Assembly (NCBI RefSeq): GCF_008124765.1
Contig: NZ_VNHS01000012.1
Span: 124,001 to 188,000, forward strand
Source: Paenibacillus methanolicus
Lineage (GTDB): Bacteria; Bacillota; Bacilli; Paenibacillales; Paenibacillaceae
Reading direction: 5' to 3'
DNA: 64,000 nucleotides
The stretch's first letter is position 1. Every line of letters starts with the position of its first letter. The notes under the pieces were generated by a model, which did no database searches, had not been told where the DNA came from, and worked only from the letters and a program-made list of their open reading frames with translations. A program made the position numbers and the translations under genes. Below are positions 46,451 to 54,899 of this stretch, piece after piece.

Positions 46451-46486
46451 ATTTGTATTACAATACATAATACAAACAATACAAAT
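46451..46486 (+). promoter_or_regulatory. Probable GntR operator
   Basis: ATTTGTATT (46451-46459) and AATACAAAT (46478-46486) are perfect 9-bp arms 18 nt apart, with further AATACA half-sites between them, right before the GntR gene. Autoregulation is likely for YtrA-type regulators. The rest of 46314-46450 shows a weak CCCTCTC/GAGAGGG pair only. Confidence 0.6.
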
Positions 46487-46503
46487 GAAAAGGGGGCACG
46501 ACC

Positions 46504-46893
46504 ATGGTGATAACGCTGCAATTGGACAGCGACGTCCCGCTCTATGAGCAGCTGCGCAATCAGATCGTCGTCGGCATCGCGACCGGCGTGCTGGAGCCGC
46601 GCGAGAAGCTGCCGACGGTGCGTCAGTTGGCCGAGGATTTGGGCGTGAACACGATGACGGTGAACAAAGCCTACGCCCTCCTGAAACAGGAAGGGTACAT
46701 CGTGATCGACAGGCGGCATGGGGCCAAAGTGAACGCGCCATCGGAGAACGACTCCCTGCAGGAACTCTCGCCGAAACTGGCGCAAGAGCTAGAGCTCATC
46801 ATCGCGCAAGCGGCGATCCAAGGGATCGATCCGTCCCGGTTCCAATCGCTGTGCGCCCCGATTTTCGCCAAGATGACGTACCGGTACACCTGA
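46504..46893 (+). CDS. YtrA-type GntR transcriptional regulator
   Basis: 129 residues: a winged HTH (VPLYEQLRNQIVVGIATGVL, then KLPTVRQLAEDLGVNTMTVN) and a short helical C-terminal dimer part without an effector domain, as in the YtrA subfamily. Such regulators usually repress their own operon with membrane or transport genes and respond to cell-envelope stress. Here the next gene encodes a membrane protein. AAGGGGG precedes the ATG, and a palindrome lies just upstream. Confidence 0.92.
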   Translation: MVITLQLDSDVPLYEQLRNQIVVGIATGVLEPREKLPTVRQLAEDLGVNTMTVNKAYALLKQEGYIVIDRRHGAKVNAPSENDSLQELSPKLAQELELIIAQAAIQGIDPSRFQSLCAPIFAKMTYRYT

Positions 46894-46916
46894 AAAATAC
46901 GGAAGGGGTGTCGCCC

Positions 46917-48296
46917 ATGCTAACCATTATTTTGCTCGTCAACGCATTGATCTGTTATGTCACGTTAACCGGTGCATATAGGATGCAGGCCGGCTTCAAG
47001 AACGGCATGCTCTTCGCGGTTTCGCTGCCGTCGGCCGCGAAGGAGGACGCCGAGGTGAAAGCCATACAGCATGCCTTCAACAAGCGCTACCGCGCGTGCA
47101 GCATCTGGATGGCGGCCGCCTTCGCGCCAACCTTGTTACTCATGCCTTGGACCGCGTATCAAGTCGTATATTTCCTGCTCTGGATCGGCGTCTTCATCGC
47201 GGCGATGGTCATGCCGTTCCGCCAAGCGTTCCGGGAGACGCTGGCGCTGAAGCGGCGCAGGGACTGGTTCGTCGGCGCCAGACGGGCGATTCAAAGCGAC
47301 CTGAGAGCGGCTCGTCTAAAAAACGGCCGTTCGGCGCCAATGTGGCTGTTCGCGATTCCGTTCCTGATCGGGAGCGGCGCAATCATCCATGCCGCCCTCA
47401 CGAACGCGCAGCTGATCGCACTGGCCTCCGCCGGCCTTGCTATGACGTTCGTCATGTTCGCCGTCTCGGTGCAAATGCGCCGCAGCAAAGCCAAAGTCTA
47501 CAGCATGAACAGCGACACGAACGTTCTGCTTAATCAAGCGCGGCGTCGGACGCTTTCCTACTTGTGGCTGAACCTGGCCGTCGTCGAGAGCGCGCACGTT
47601 TGGATCATTTACCTGCTGATTGCCGCGAACCGGATCGGCGATTGGTGGAGCGCGCTTATGCTGCTGATCGCCGCGATTCCGCTCGCGCTCACCTATTCCG
47701 CGTACCGGAAGCTGCGTCGCCTGGAGCACGACATGCTTGCGGATGACGGTAGCATCGTGTATACCGATGACGACGAATATTGGGGCAATGGGTTTACGTA
47801 CCACAATCCCGATGACCGCCGCGTCTTCGTCGAGAAGCGCATCGGGATCGGCTTTACGGTCAATACCGGCACGCACGTGGGCAAAGTGCTGGCCTGGGGC
47901 ACGGTCGGACTAACCGCCGCGGTCATCCTCGTCGTGTCGTTCATGCTCATTCGCTCCGAGCTGACCTCGCCTGCCATGACGATTACGGCCGACGATCGCG
48001 TGGAGATCGCGTACCCGATGTATTCGTACGATTTCAAGCTATCCGACGTGGAACGTATCGAGCTCGTGGACGACGTGCCGAGCGGCGTCAAGACGAACGG
48101 GGAGGTCACGGGCCGTTATTCCCGCGGGCATTTTCGCCTCGACGGGCTGGGCAAAGCCCGGTTGTACGTGTTCAACGACAACCCGCCCTATATCCGGATG
48201 AAGCTGGACGGCGTGTATATTTACTATAACGAAGAAGACCCGGTTCGAACGAAGGCGCGGTTCGATGAGCTGAAGGGCGGGCGTGAGGGAGGTTAG
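46917..48296 (+). CDS. Integral membrane protein of the GntR operon
   Basis: 459 residues with about eight hydrophobic helices in three groups (residues 1-20, 60-110, 140-240) and one more near 340-365, followed by a beta-rich domain of about 95 residues that looks PH-like (DRVEIAYPMYSYDFKLSDVE, later YIRMKLDGVYIYYNEEDP). Between them is an acidic segment YTDDDEYWGNGFTYHNPDDR of the DUF5808 type. I recognise the family architecture only loosely; a role in the envelope is inference. ATG 46917 follows GGAAGGGG. Confidence 0.75.
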   Translation: MLTIILLVNALICYVTLTGAYRMQAGFKNGMLFAVSLPSAAKEDAEVKAIQHAFNKRYRACSIWMAAAFAPTLLLMPWTAYQVVYFLLWIGVFIAAMVMPFRQAFRETLALKRRRDWFVGARRAIQSDLRAARLKNGRSAPMWLFAIPFLIGSGAIIHAALTNAQLIALASAGLAMTFVMFAVSVQMRRSKAKVYSMNSDTNVLLNQARRRTLSYLWLNLAVVESAHVWIIYLLIAANRIGDWWSALMLLIAAIPLALTYSAYRKLRRLEHDMLADDGSIVYTDDDEYWGNGFTYHNPDDRRVFVEKRIGIGFTVNTGTHVGKVLAWGTVGLTAAVILVVSFMLIRSELTSPAMTITADDRVEIAYPMYSYDFKLSDVERIELVDDVPSGVKTNGEVTGRYSRGHFRLDGLGKARLYVFNDNPPYIRMKLDGVYIYYNEEDPVRTKARFDELKGGREGG

Positions 48297-48299
48297 CGG

Positions 48300-48770
48300 A
48301 TGGATCACCAATCGCTGCTGGATTGGGAGCGCGAGCATCGCGCGATGAAACGAACGGAAGATGGATTTTGGCGCTGCTTCAAACGATGGCGCGAGGAGAA
48401 CAGGGAAGACTACCTTCGGACATTCTCCGGCAAATTGTACGACGAGTTTATCACCGTAGATAACCGATCGATTACCCTGCAATACAGCTTTAATCGGGAT
48501 GAAGCGTTCGTGCTCTGCACAGTGAACCTGTTGTACGTCGAACAGCCGATCGGCACCTATGCCATCGAGTTTTTCCTGCAAGGGGCGGTTGCCGACGATT
48601 TCCTCGCTTTCGAGGACGGGCTGCTCCAAGACCGGATGCTGAAAATCAAACACCAACTTCGCACCGCTCGCATCGCGCTGCGCGAAGGAATGGATGTCGA
48701 GACCGCGAGCCGCATCGCGGAGCTCCCGTTATCTTGCGTGCACGTGCTGAAGGAGAAGTACGTCAGATGA
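48300..48770 (+). CDS. Hypothetical protein with C-terminal helix-turn-helix-like part
   Basis: 156 residues. The N-terminus is charged and helical (DWEREHRAMKRTEDGFWRCF); the centre has beta strands (SITLQYSFNRDEAFVLCTVN). Residues 125-155 (ARIALREGMDVETASRIAEL, then PLSCVHVLKEKY) resemble the helical repeat found at the end of small transposase/Rpn-like proteins and sigma-4-like HTHs. It begins 3 nt after the membrane protein stop and belongs to the GntR operon. No function is claimed. Confidence 0.6.
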   Translation: MDHQSLLDWEREHRAMKRTEDGFWRCFKRWREENREDYLRTFSGKLYDEFITVDNRSITLQYSFNRDEAFVLCTVNLLYVEQPIGTYAIEFFLQGAVADDFLAFEDGLLQDRMLKIKHQLRTARIALREGMDVETASRIAELPLSCVHVLKEKYVR

Positions 48771-48840
48771 ACGCGGCCAGCGAAGACTCCCTTCAACTGA
48801 GCCGTCGGCCTTAGACGCAGACTTGCAGGGGATGTTCCGA

Positions 48841-48872
48841 TTGACCCTGACACTAGTGTCAGGGTCTATAAT
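48841..48872 (+). promoter_or_regulatory. MerR-type promoter with 24-bp palindrome
   Basis: TTGACC (48841-48846) and TATAAT (48867-48872) are 20 nt apart, too long for unaided sigma-A. The spacer is filled by a perfect 24-bp palindrome (48843-48866) containing CCCTGACACTAGTGTCAGGG. This is the hallmark of MerR-family activation by DNA twisting. No MerR gene is in the window. Confidence 0.75.
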
Positions 48873-48904
48873 GCAGGTATCGCGATGGAAAGAGGGTGAA
48901 ATAA

Positions 48905-49459
48905 ATGCAACAACGCAGCATGATCGTGCTTGGTATTTCCGGAAGTTTGCGCGCGCAATCCTCGAATACGCGGCTGCTCGCTTCGATCGGAAGCATGATG
49001 CCCGCGGGTACGGAGTTTCGCATGCATCACGGACTCGCGAATTTACCGCATTTCAGTCCGGATTTAGACGGTGACGAAGCTCAAGTGGATGGAGCCGTGC
49101 GAGAATGGAGGGAGGAATTAAGAGCGTCGGATGCGTGCGTGATCTGTACGCCTGAATATGCGCGAGGAGTGCCGGGCTCCTTAAAGAACGCACTGGACTG
49201 GAGCGTATCCTCCGGTGAGTTCATGAATATGCCGACGGCCGTCTTAAGCGCTTCTCCGCACGCTGACGGCGGCTCGACCGCGCTCCATTCACTTACATTA
49301 ACGCTGCAGATGATGAGCGCAGCCATCCCGGAGAAAGCAACGATGGCGGTTCCATTCATCAGTAAAATCATTGCGGCGGATGGCAGCGTGACGGATACGG
49401 ACATCTCGTCGTCGCTTCGCGACATGGTTACGGCACTGACGCAAGCCGTCCCGGAATAG
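48905..49459 (+). CDS. NADPH-dependent FMN reductase family protein
   Basis: 184 residues with a flavodoxin-like fold. LGISGSLRAQSSNTRLLASI binds the FMN phosphate, and CTPEYARGVPGSLKNALDWS is the family signature. Such proteins reduce FMN, quinones, azo dyes or metals. The gene sits alone behind a MerR-type promoter, so a toxic or redox-active compound is a reasonable inducer. GAGGGTG precedes the ATG. Confidence 0.9.
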   Translation: MQQRSMIVLGISGSLRAQSSNTRLLASIGSMMPAGTEFRMHHGLANLPHFSPDLDGDEAQVDGAVREWREELRASDACVICTPEYARGVPGSLKNALDWSVSSGEFMNMPTAVLSASPHADGGSTALHSLTLTLQMMSAAIPEKATMAVPFISKIIAADGSVTDTDISSSLRDMVTALTQAVPE

Positions 49460-49501
49460 GCAGTCGGTAATGGAGCTGCGGGAGATTTACGAGCATAAGC
49501 C

Positions 49502-49556
49502 AAAGAGAGCACGCAAGCGGAGGACCGAGTCCTCCGGCTAACGTGCTCTCTTTCGT
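49502..49556. terminator. Bidirectional terminator between the FMN reductase and etfA
   Basis: AAAGAGAGCACG / CGTGCTCTCTTT with an inner GGAGGAC/GTCCTCC. Confidence 0.88.
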
Positions 49557-49590
49557 GTTAGATCCGCAACTCCCCGTGCCTACGCTCGCG

Positions 49591-50565
49591 CTACGCCAGT
49601 ACCTTGCGGAACTCCTGCGTCAGCAGCGGCACGACCTCGAACAGGTCCCCGACGATGCCATAGTCGGCCAGCTGGAAGATCGGCGCCTCCGGGTCCTTGT
49701 TGATCGCGATGATGATGCGCGAGCCGCTCATGCCGGCGACGTGCTGGATGGCGCCGCTGATGCCGCAGGCGATGTAGATCTCCGGCGTGACGACCTTCCC
49801 GGTCTGGCCGATCTGCAGCGCGTAGTCGCAGTAGCCCGCGTCGCACGCGCCGCGCGAAGCGCCGACCGCGCCGCCGAGCAGGTCGGCGAGCTCCTCGAGC
49901 GGCTTGAAGCCGTCCGCGTTCTTGACGCCGCGCCCGCCGGAGACGATAACCTTCGCTTCGGTCAGGTCGACCTTGCCGGACGTCTTGCGCACGACGTCGC
50001 GCACGACGGTGCGCAGGTCGGCCGCCGGAGCCGCCGCGTGCTTCTCGATCGCCGCGCCGCCGCCCGCCGCTTCAGCCGCCGGAATGTTGTTCGGGCGAAC
50101 CGTCACGACCCACGGGTAGGCGAGGAACGTCTTCTTCTCGATTGCCTTGCCCGCATAGATCGGACGGGTGAAGACGACCTCGCCGCCTTCTTGGTCGATT
50201 GCCGTCACGTCGGACAGCTGGCCGGCCGACAGCTTGGCGGCGAGCGCCGGCGCAAGGTCGCGGCCGATCGCCGTATGGCCGAGGAACAAACCGTCCGGTT
50301 TCAGCGCGTCGAGCAGCGGGGTCAGCGCCCGCACATAGGCTTCCGGGTTGTACGCGTTTAAACCCTCATTCTCTATAACGTGCACCTTCGCGAGGGGATA
50401 GGCCGCCAGCTCCGAAGCCAGCGCATCCAGGCCGCCGCCGAGCAGCGCCGCGTGGATCGCGTCGCCGTCCTGCGCGCTTCTCGCCGCCGCTTGAAGCGCT
50501 TCCAAAGTGACCTGACGAAGCTTGCCGTCACGGTGCTCTGCTACGATCAGAAACGTTTTGCTCAT
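49591..50565 (-). CDS. etfA: Electron transfer flavoprotein, alpha subunit
   Basis: 324 residues. With EtfB it carries electrons from acyl-CoA dehydrogenase to the quinone pool. The C-terminal FAD domain is clear: [20 protein letters not shown], then [34 protein letters not shown] and [26 protein letters not shown] precedes the ATG, 30 nt after etfB. Last gene of the fadR-etfB-etfA unit. Confidence 0.97.
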   Translation of the reverse strand: MSKTFLIVAEHRDGKLRQVTLEALQAAARSAQDGDAIHAALLGGGLDALASELAAYPLAKVHVIENEGLNAYNPEAYVRALTPLLDALKPDGLFLGHTAIGRDLAPALAAKLSAGQLSDVTAIDQEGGEVVFTRPIYAGKAIEKKTFLAYPWVVTVRPNNIPAAEAAGGGAAIEKHAAAPAADLRTVVRDVVRKTSGKVDLTEAKVIVSGGRGVKNADGFKPLEELADLLGGAVGASRGACDAGYCDYALQIGQTGKVVTPEIYIACGISGAIQHVAGMSGSRIIIAINKDPEAPIFQLADYGIVGDLFEVVPLLTQEFRKVLA

Positions 50566-50595
50566 CTTAGGGTTCCTCCCTTGGAATCGTCCGGA

Positions 50596-51366
50596 TTAAA
50601 TGGCTTTGGATTGCGTGCGGAGCAGCTCGACGAGCTTCGCGGCCTGGGAGGCGAGATCGCCCGACAGGATTTGGCCCGCTTGGCGGCTCGGCGGCAGGGA
50701 CAGCGATTGGCGCGCGGTCTTCGCTTCGAGATCGCCCGCGGAGACGCCGACATCGTCCAGTGTCAGCTGCTTGAACGGCTTCTTCTTCGCCTTCATAATG
50801 CCCGGCAGGGACGGGTAGCGCGGCTCGTTCAGCCCTTGCTGCGCGGTGAACACGGCCGGCAGCTGCACGTCGACGCGCTCCAGATCGCCTTCGGCGTCGC
50901 GCTCGGCGCTGGCGGACCCGCCGCTGACCGTCAGCTTCGTGATGGAGGAGACATGCGGAATGCCGAGCGTCTCGGCCAGACGGACGGCCACCTGCGAGCC
51001 GCCGGTATCGACGGAGAAATTGCCGCCGAGAATGACGTCGGCCGATTGCTGCTTCAGATAGGCGGCCAGCACGACGGAGACGGCGTATTCGTCCTGCGGA
51101 ATGCGGTCGTCCTCGATCAACACCGCTTCGTCGGCGCCCATGGCCAGCGCCGTGCGCAGCGCTTCGGCGGTGCGGGCAGGGCCGACGGACAGCACGGTCA
51201 CGCTGTTCGCCCCGCTCTCTTCCTTCAGGCGGATCGCTTCCTCGACCGCGTATTCGTCATACGGGTTGATGACGAACTTGACGCCATCCTCGGATACGGC
51301 CCCATTGCTAACGACGATTTTTTCCTCCGTGTCAAACGTTTGCTTCAGCAGTACGACGACATTCAT
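50596..51366 (-). CDS. etfB: Electron transfer flavoprotein, beta subunit
   Basis: 256 residues, starting MNVVVLLKQTFDTEEKI. It has the AMP-binding VLSVGPARTAEALRTALAMG region, the recognition-loop neighbourhood AVRLAETLGIPHVSSITKL, and LPAVFTAQQGLNEPRYPSLP. It forms the ETF heterodimer with EtfA. GAGAGGAG precedes the ATG, 36 nt after fadR. Confidence 0.97.
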   Translation of the reverse strand: MNVVVLLKQTFDTEEKIVVSNGAVSEDGVKFVINPYDEYAVEEAIRLKEESGANSVTVLSVGPARTAEALRTALAMGADEAVLIEDDRIPQDEYAVSVVLAAYLKQQSADVILGGNFSVDTGGSQVAVRLAETLGIPHVSSITKLTVSGGSASAERDAEGDLERVDVQLPAVFTAQQGLNEPRYPSLPGIMKAKKKPFKQLTLDDVGVSAGDLEAKTARQSLSLPPSRQAGQILSGDLASQAAKLVELLRTQSKAI

Positions 51367-51402
51367 CTGACATGCTCCTCTCGAATTGAAGAATAGGATG
51401 AA

Positions 51403-51987
51403 TTAAGGCTTCAGGGCGCGCAGGAAGAACGAGACGGTATTCTCGATCTGCGCGGATAGCGAATACTTGCGGCCGGAGATGAGCCAGGAAGTGACGACCT
51501 CGTCCATCGCGCCGAAGATCAACAGGCGGGTCAGCTTCACGTCCAGCCCGGCGCGGAACGTGCCTTCGTCCATGCCCTTCACGAGCACGTTCTCGATCAG
51601 GTCGATGTACGGCTTGAGCGCCTGGCCGATCGACTTGCGCAGCTCGAGCGAACTCTGCCTAAGCTCGATCTGCGTCACGTAGGCGAGCGTCGGATTTCGC
51701 TCCAGCTCCGTATAATGAAGCTCGCAAATGCGGCGAAGCGCTTCGTCGGCGGTCGCCGACTCCCGGGCGGAGGCTTCGAACTTGCCGACAAGCTCGCCCA
51801 AGCGTTCGCGGAATAAGGAAACGAGGATATCCTCCTTATTCTTGAAATATAAATAGATCGTACCGTCCGCCACGCCGGCTTCCTTGGCGATCTTCGACAC
51901 TTGCGAGCCATGGTACCCGTTCTCGGCGAACACTTTGACGGCAGCATCGAGGATCAATTCAAATTTATTCATTTTTTTACTTGTCAT
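51403..51987 (-). CDS. fadR: TetR-family regulator of fatty-acid degradation (FadR/YsiA)
   Basis: 194 residues. The HTH region AENGYHGSQVSKIAKEAGVA and DGTIYLYFKNKEDILVSLF closely match B. subtilis FadR, as does VTQIELRQSSLELRKSIG. FadR represses beta-oxidation genes and releases DNA on binding long-chain acyl-CoA (established). A perfect-arm FadR box lies 36 nt upstream of the start, so the operon is autoregulated. ATG 51987 has GAGGTG upstream; the longer frame to 52041 crosses the operator. Confidence 0.94.
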   Translation of the reverse strand: MTSKKMNKFELILDAAVKVFAENGYHGSQVSKIAKEAGVADGTIYLYFKNKEDILVSLFRERLGELVGKFEASARESATADEALRRICELHYTELERNPTLAYVTQIELRQSSLELRKSIGQALKPYIDLIENVLVKGMDEGTFRAGLDVKLTRLLIFGAMDEVVTSWLISGRKYSLSAQIENTVSFFLRALKP

Positions 51988-52022
51988 GAATCGCACCTCG
52001 GTGTTAAGATCTAACCAGAAAC

Positions 52023-52040
52023 TGAATGAATGGTCATTCA
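52023..52040 (-). promoter_or_regulatory. FadR operator
   Basis: TGAATGAATGGTCATTCA: arms TGAATGA and TCATTCA, as in the B. subtilis FadR box. It overlaps the promoter region of fadR-etfB-etfA. Confidence 0.85.
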
Positions 52041-52145
52041 TTTTCTTGAATCCATCTTATGAAATCCGCAGGACGTTGTCAATGTTATCCGCATAAGTTT
52101 TACGGCAGCACGCGCTAGAGGAACGAACGAGGGGTAATCGCTTCT

Positions 52146-52294
52146 TCAAATACAAGAATTCATAAGTTTTACGCTTATCGATACTCTTGTATTTCATGTT
52201 TGCTGAATGCTGCATTCCCAATCTTCGGATTGTGAACGCAAACCAATCAGCTTCAATGGAATGAAACGAGCTTCGCCGCGCAAGACGGCGTCAA
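52146..52294. repeat. Structured intergenic repeat, copy 3
   Basis: GAATGCTGCATTC (52205-52217), hairpin CAATC-TTCG-GATTG (52219-52232), TGAACGCAAACCAATC-GCTT, outer pair GCTGA/TCAGC, and downstream CGCCG/CGGCG, as in 8292-8461. In front, AAATACAAGA (52148-52157) and TCTTGTATTT (52185-52194) form a further 10-bp stem with inner ATAAG/CTTAT; copy 1 keeps only its first arm. Confidence 0.75.
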
Positions 52295-52385
52295 CCGCTT
52301 CACCTTATCTAGATGCAGGCATGTCGGTCATGAAGGAATGACCGTATACGCGAATCGGGTATGCAGGACGTTCCTTTTTCAAACA

Positions 52386-52413
52386 TTGTAAATGTAAAGG
52401 CTTACATTTATAT
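52386..52413 (+). promoter_or_regulatory. Promoter of fadF with palindromic operator
   Basis: TTGTAA (52386-52391), 16 nt, TTATAT (52408-52413). TAAATGTAA (52389-52397) and TTACATTTA (52402-52410) are perfect arms lying across it; this is not a FadR box. CGGTCAT/ATGACCG (52325-52344) is a further hairpin upstream. Confidence 0.5.
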
Positions 52414-52434
52414 CTGAAGAAAGGTTGGGTGCTC

Positions 52435-54576
52435 ATGCTGTTGTCTGTGCTGCTTTATGTATCATTCCTTCTGGTTGTCGGGTACGCCCTTTCGTTGTTC
52501 TATAAGGCCGTCTATCACCGCTACCTGTACATCAAGCTGGGCAAGCCGCCGGAGAAGCCGTTCGACTGGCGCAGCCGGGTGAACGATCTGCTCGCCCAGG
52601 CGTTCGGGCACACGAAGCTGCTAAAGGATAAACGAAGCGGCATCATGCACCTGGTCATCTTCTATGGCTTCATCATCCTGCAATTCGGCGCGCTCGATCT
52701 CATCTATACCGGCTTGTCCGGGGGAGATCCGCTGCCGATTCCGGGTTACAACGTGTTCGGGCTGACGCAGGAGATCACGGTGCTGCTCATTCTGCTGGCG
52801 ACGGGGTACGCGGCATACCGCCGCTACGGCGAGAAGTTGTCCCGGTTGAAGAAGGGGCTGAAGCCCGCCATCGTCCTTATCCTCATCTCGACGCTGATGC
52901 TGACGGTCATCTTGTCGCTCGGCTTCCATCGCGTCTGGACCGGGCATGAAGCATCCGGCTACGCGCCGGTGTCGTCGCTCATCGCGGCAGCTGCGGCGGG
53001 GCTGTCGGTTACGGCGGCGAAGGCGCTGTTCTTCATCTTCTGGTGGGCGCATCTGCTTATCTTGCTGACGTTCCTGGTGTACGTGCCGCAGTCGAAGCAT
53101 TTTCACCTCATCACCGCGCCGGTCAACATCTTCATCGGCCGCGTGGAGCCGGTCGGCAAGCTGAGCAAGCTCGATCTCGAGGACGAAGAGGCGGAATCGT
53201 TCGGCGTCGGCAAAATCGAAGACTTCAAGCAGAAACAGATGCTCGACTTCTACGCTTGCGTGGAATGCGGACGATGCACGAACGTCTGCCCGGCCTCGAA
53301 TACCGGCAAGGTGCTCTCGCCGATGCATATGATCGTCAAGCTGCGCGACCATCTCACCGAGAAGGGCGCGGCGATCACGAGCAAGTCCCCATGGATGCCG
53401 GAATTCGCATTTCCGATTGGAAGCGCTCACAACATGTCCGACGGGGCGACGGAGACGATGCCGGCCTGGGAGACCGAGGGTATTACGGACATTGGACCGA
53501 CGATGGACTGGCAGAAGAAGACGTGGCAGCCGTCGGAGAAGAAGCCGGAGGAGATGTCGCTCATCGGCGACGTCATGACCGAGGAGGAGATCTGGGCGTG
53601 CACGACGTGCCGCAACTGCGAGGATCAATGCCCGGTCGGCAACGAGCACGTCGACAAGATCGTCGATCTGCGCCGCCACCTCGTCCTGATGGAGGGCAGC
53701 GTGCCGCACGAAGGGCAGCGCGCGATGCAGAACATTGAGCGCCAGAGTAACCCTTGGGGCATCAGCCGGGCCGACCGCAGCAAGTGGACCGGCGAGATCG
53801 GCGGCATCCCGGTGCCGACCGTGCGCGAGAACCCGGACTTTGACATCCTGTTCTTCGTCGGCTCGATGGGTTCCTACGACAACCGCAGCCGCAAAGTGTC
53901 CCGCGCGCTCGTCCGTCTGTTGAACGAAGCGGGCGTCAACTTCGCGATACTCGGCAACGAGGAGAAGAACTCCGGCGACACGCCGCGGCGGATGGGCAAC
54001 GAGATGCTGTTCCAGCAGCTGTGCGCGGAGAACATTGAGACGTTCCAGAAGTACGGCGTGCGCAAGATCGTGACGGCATGTCCGCATACGTTCAATACGC
54101 TGAAGAACGAATATCCCGAATTCGGGCTGGAGGGGGTGGAAGTGCTCCACCATACGCAGCTGCTGGATGAGCTGCTGAAGGAAGGGCGCCTGACGCCGAA
54201 GCATAACGTCGATGAACGCATTACGTACCACGATTCCTGTTACCTGGGGCGCTACAACAATGTATACGATCAACCGCGGGATATTCTGCGTGCGATACAA
54301 GGCGTCGAGCTGGTCGAGATGGCCAGAACGCGCGAGAACGGCATGTGCTGCGGCGCCGGCGGCGGCATGATGTGGATGGAAGAGGCGGCCGGCAAAAGGG
54401 TCAACCTCGCTCGCACCGAACAGGCGCTGGAAGTGAACCCGACGATGATCAGCAGCGCGTGCCCGTTCTGCCTGACGATGCTCGAGGACGGCACGAAGCT
54501 TGCGGACGCTGACGACCGCGTGAAGGCGCGCGACGTGGCGGAGATTTTGGAGCAGGCGGTGTTCGGGGCGGCTTAA
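52435..54576 (+). CDS. fadF: Membrane iron-sulfur reductase (FadF/YwjF type), ETF:quinone link
   Basis: 713 residues. About six N-terminal membrane helices (to about 225) resemble the haem/quinone part of NarI/HdrE. Two 4Fe-4S motifs follow: CVECGRCTNVCPASNTGK (about 276) and CTTCRNCEDQCPVG (about 388). The C-terminal half has two CCG domains (CPHTFNTLKNEYPEFG with HDSCYLGRYN, and GMCCGAGGGMMW near 637). In Firmicutes this protein accompanies acyl-CoA dehydrogenase and ETF, so it probably passes ETF electrons to menaquinone (inference). ATG 52435 is better spaced from AAGG than GTG 52429. Confidence 0.92.
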   Translation: MLLSVLLYVSFLLVVGYALSLFYKAVYHRYLYIKLGKPPEKPFDWRSRVNDLLAQAFGHTKLLKDKRSGIMHLVIFYGFIILQFGALDLIYTGLSGGDPLPIPGYNVFGLTQEITVLLILLATGYAAYRRYGEKLSRLKKGLKPAIVLILISTLMLTVILSLGFHRVWTGHEASGYAPVSSLIAAAAAGLSVTAAKALFFIFWWAHLLILLTFLVYVPQSKHFHLITAPVNIFIGRVEPVGKLSKLDLEDEEAESFGVGKIEDFKQKQMLDFYACVECGRCTNVCPASNTGKVLSPMHMIVKLRDHLTEKGAAITSKSPWMPEFAFPIGSAHNMSDGATETMPAWETEGITDIGPTMDWQKKTWQPSEKKPEEMSLIGDVMTEEEIWACTTCRNCEDQCPVGNEHVDKIVDLRRHLVLMEGSVPHEGQRAMQNIERQSNPWGISRADRSKWTGEIGGIPVPTVRENPDFDILFFVGSMGSYDNRSRKVSRALVRLLNEAGVNFAILGNEEKNSGDTPRRMGNEMLFQQLCAENIETFQKYGVRKIVTACPHTFNTLKNEYPEFGLEGVEVLHHTQLLDELLKEGRLTPKHNVDERITYHDSCYLGRYNNVYDQPRDILRAIQGVELVEMARTRENGMCCGAGGGMMWMEEAAGKRVNLARTEQALEVNPTMISSACPFCLTMLEDGTKLADADDRVKARDVAEILEQAVFGAA

Positions 54577-54636
54577 CGTTCGGGAAAAAGGCATTGCACG
54601 GAAAGGCAACCGAGCGATGCCGGGCTGTCCGGTTTA

Positions 54637-54800
54637 ACGGCGATCGATCTGCCGCGGCAACGGCAGCATGAGCTCGCTGAGGATTTATGCGAAAACGACA
54701 TCGTGCGAAATAGGCAATCACACTGATGCCGAAGCGCCGATATGACGGCGATCGCACTGCCGCTGCAACGGCAGCGCGAACCCGCCGAGAATTCCTTGCA
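54637..54800. repeat. Imperfect direct repeat in the fadF-fadN gap
   Basis: ACGGCGATCG-nnCTGCCG-6 nt-CGGCAG occurs at 54637 and again at 54745 (108 bp apart), each with a CTGCCG/CGGCAG hairpin and a following GCTCGCTGAG/CCCGCCGAG. Nothing else is seen in 54577-54899. Confidence 0.55.
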
Positions 54801-54899
54801 AGCGCAAGCGAAGGTCCGGCAGCGCCGTTAGCGAGGCGCGATTGAGTCCGGCAGATTCAGCGACAACCTACCCATTACCACTCAGGAGGGATTATCCGC

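Noticed and set aside
46310-46510. ORF starting at the ATGA overlap with the secreted protein gene
   Set aside because: It runs through the GntR operator and promoter into the GntR start, and shows no family or composition support.
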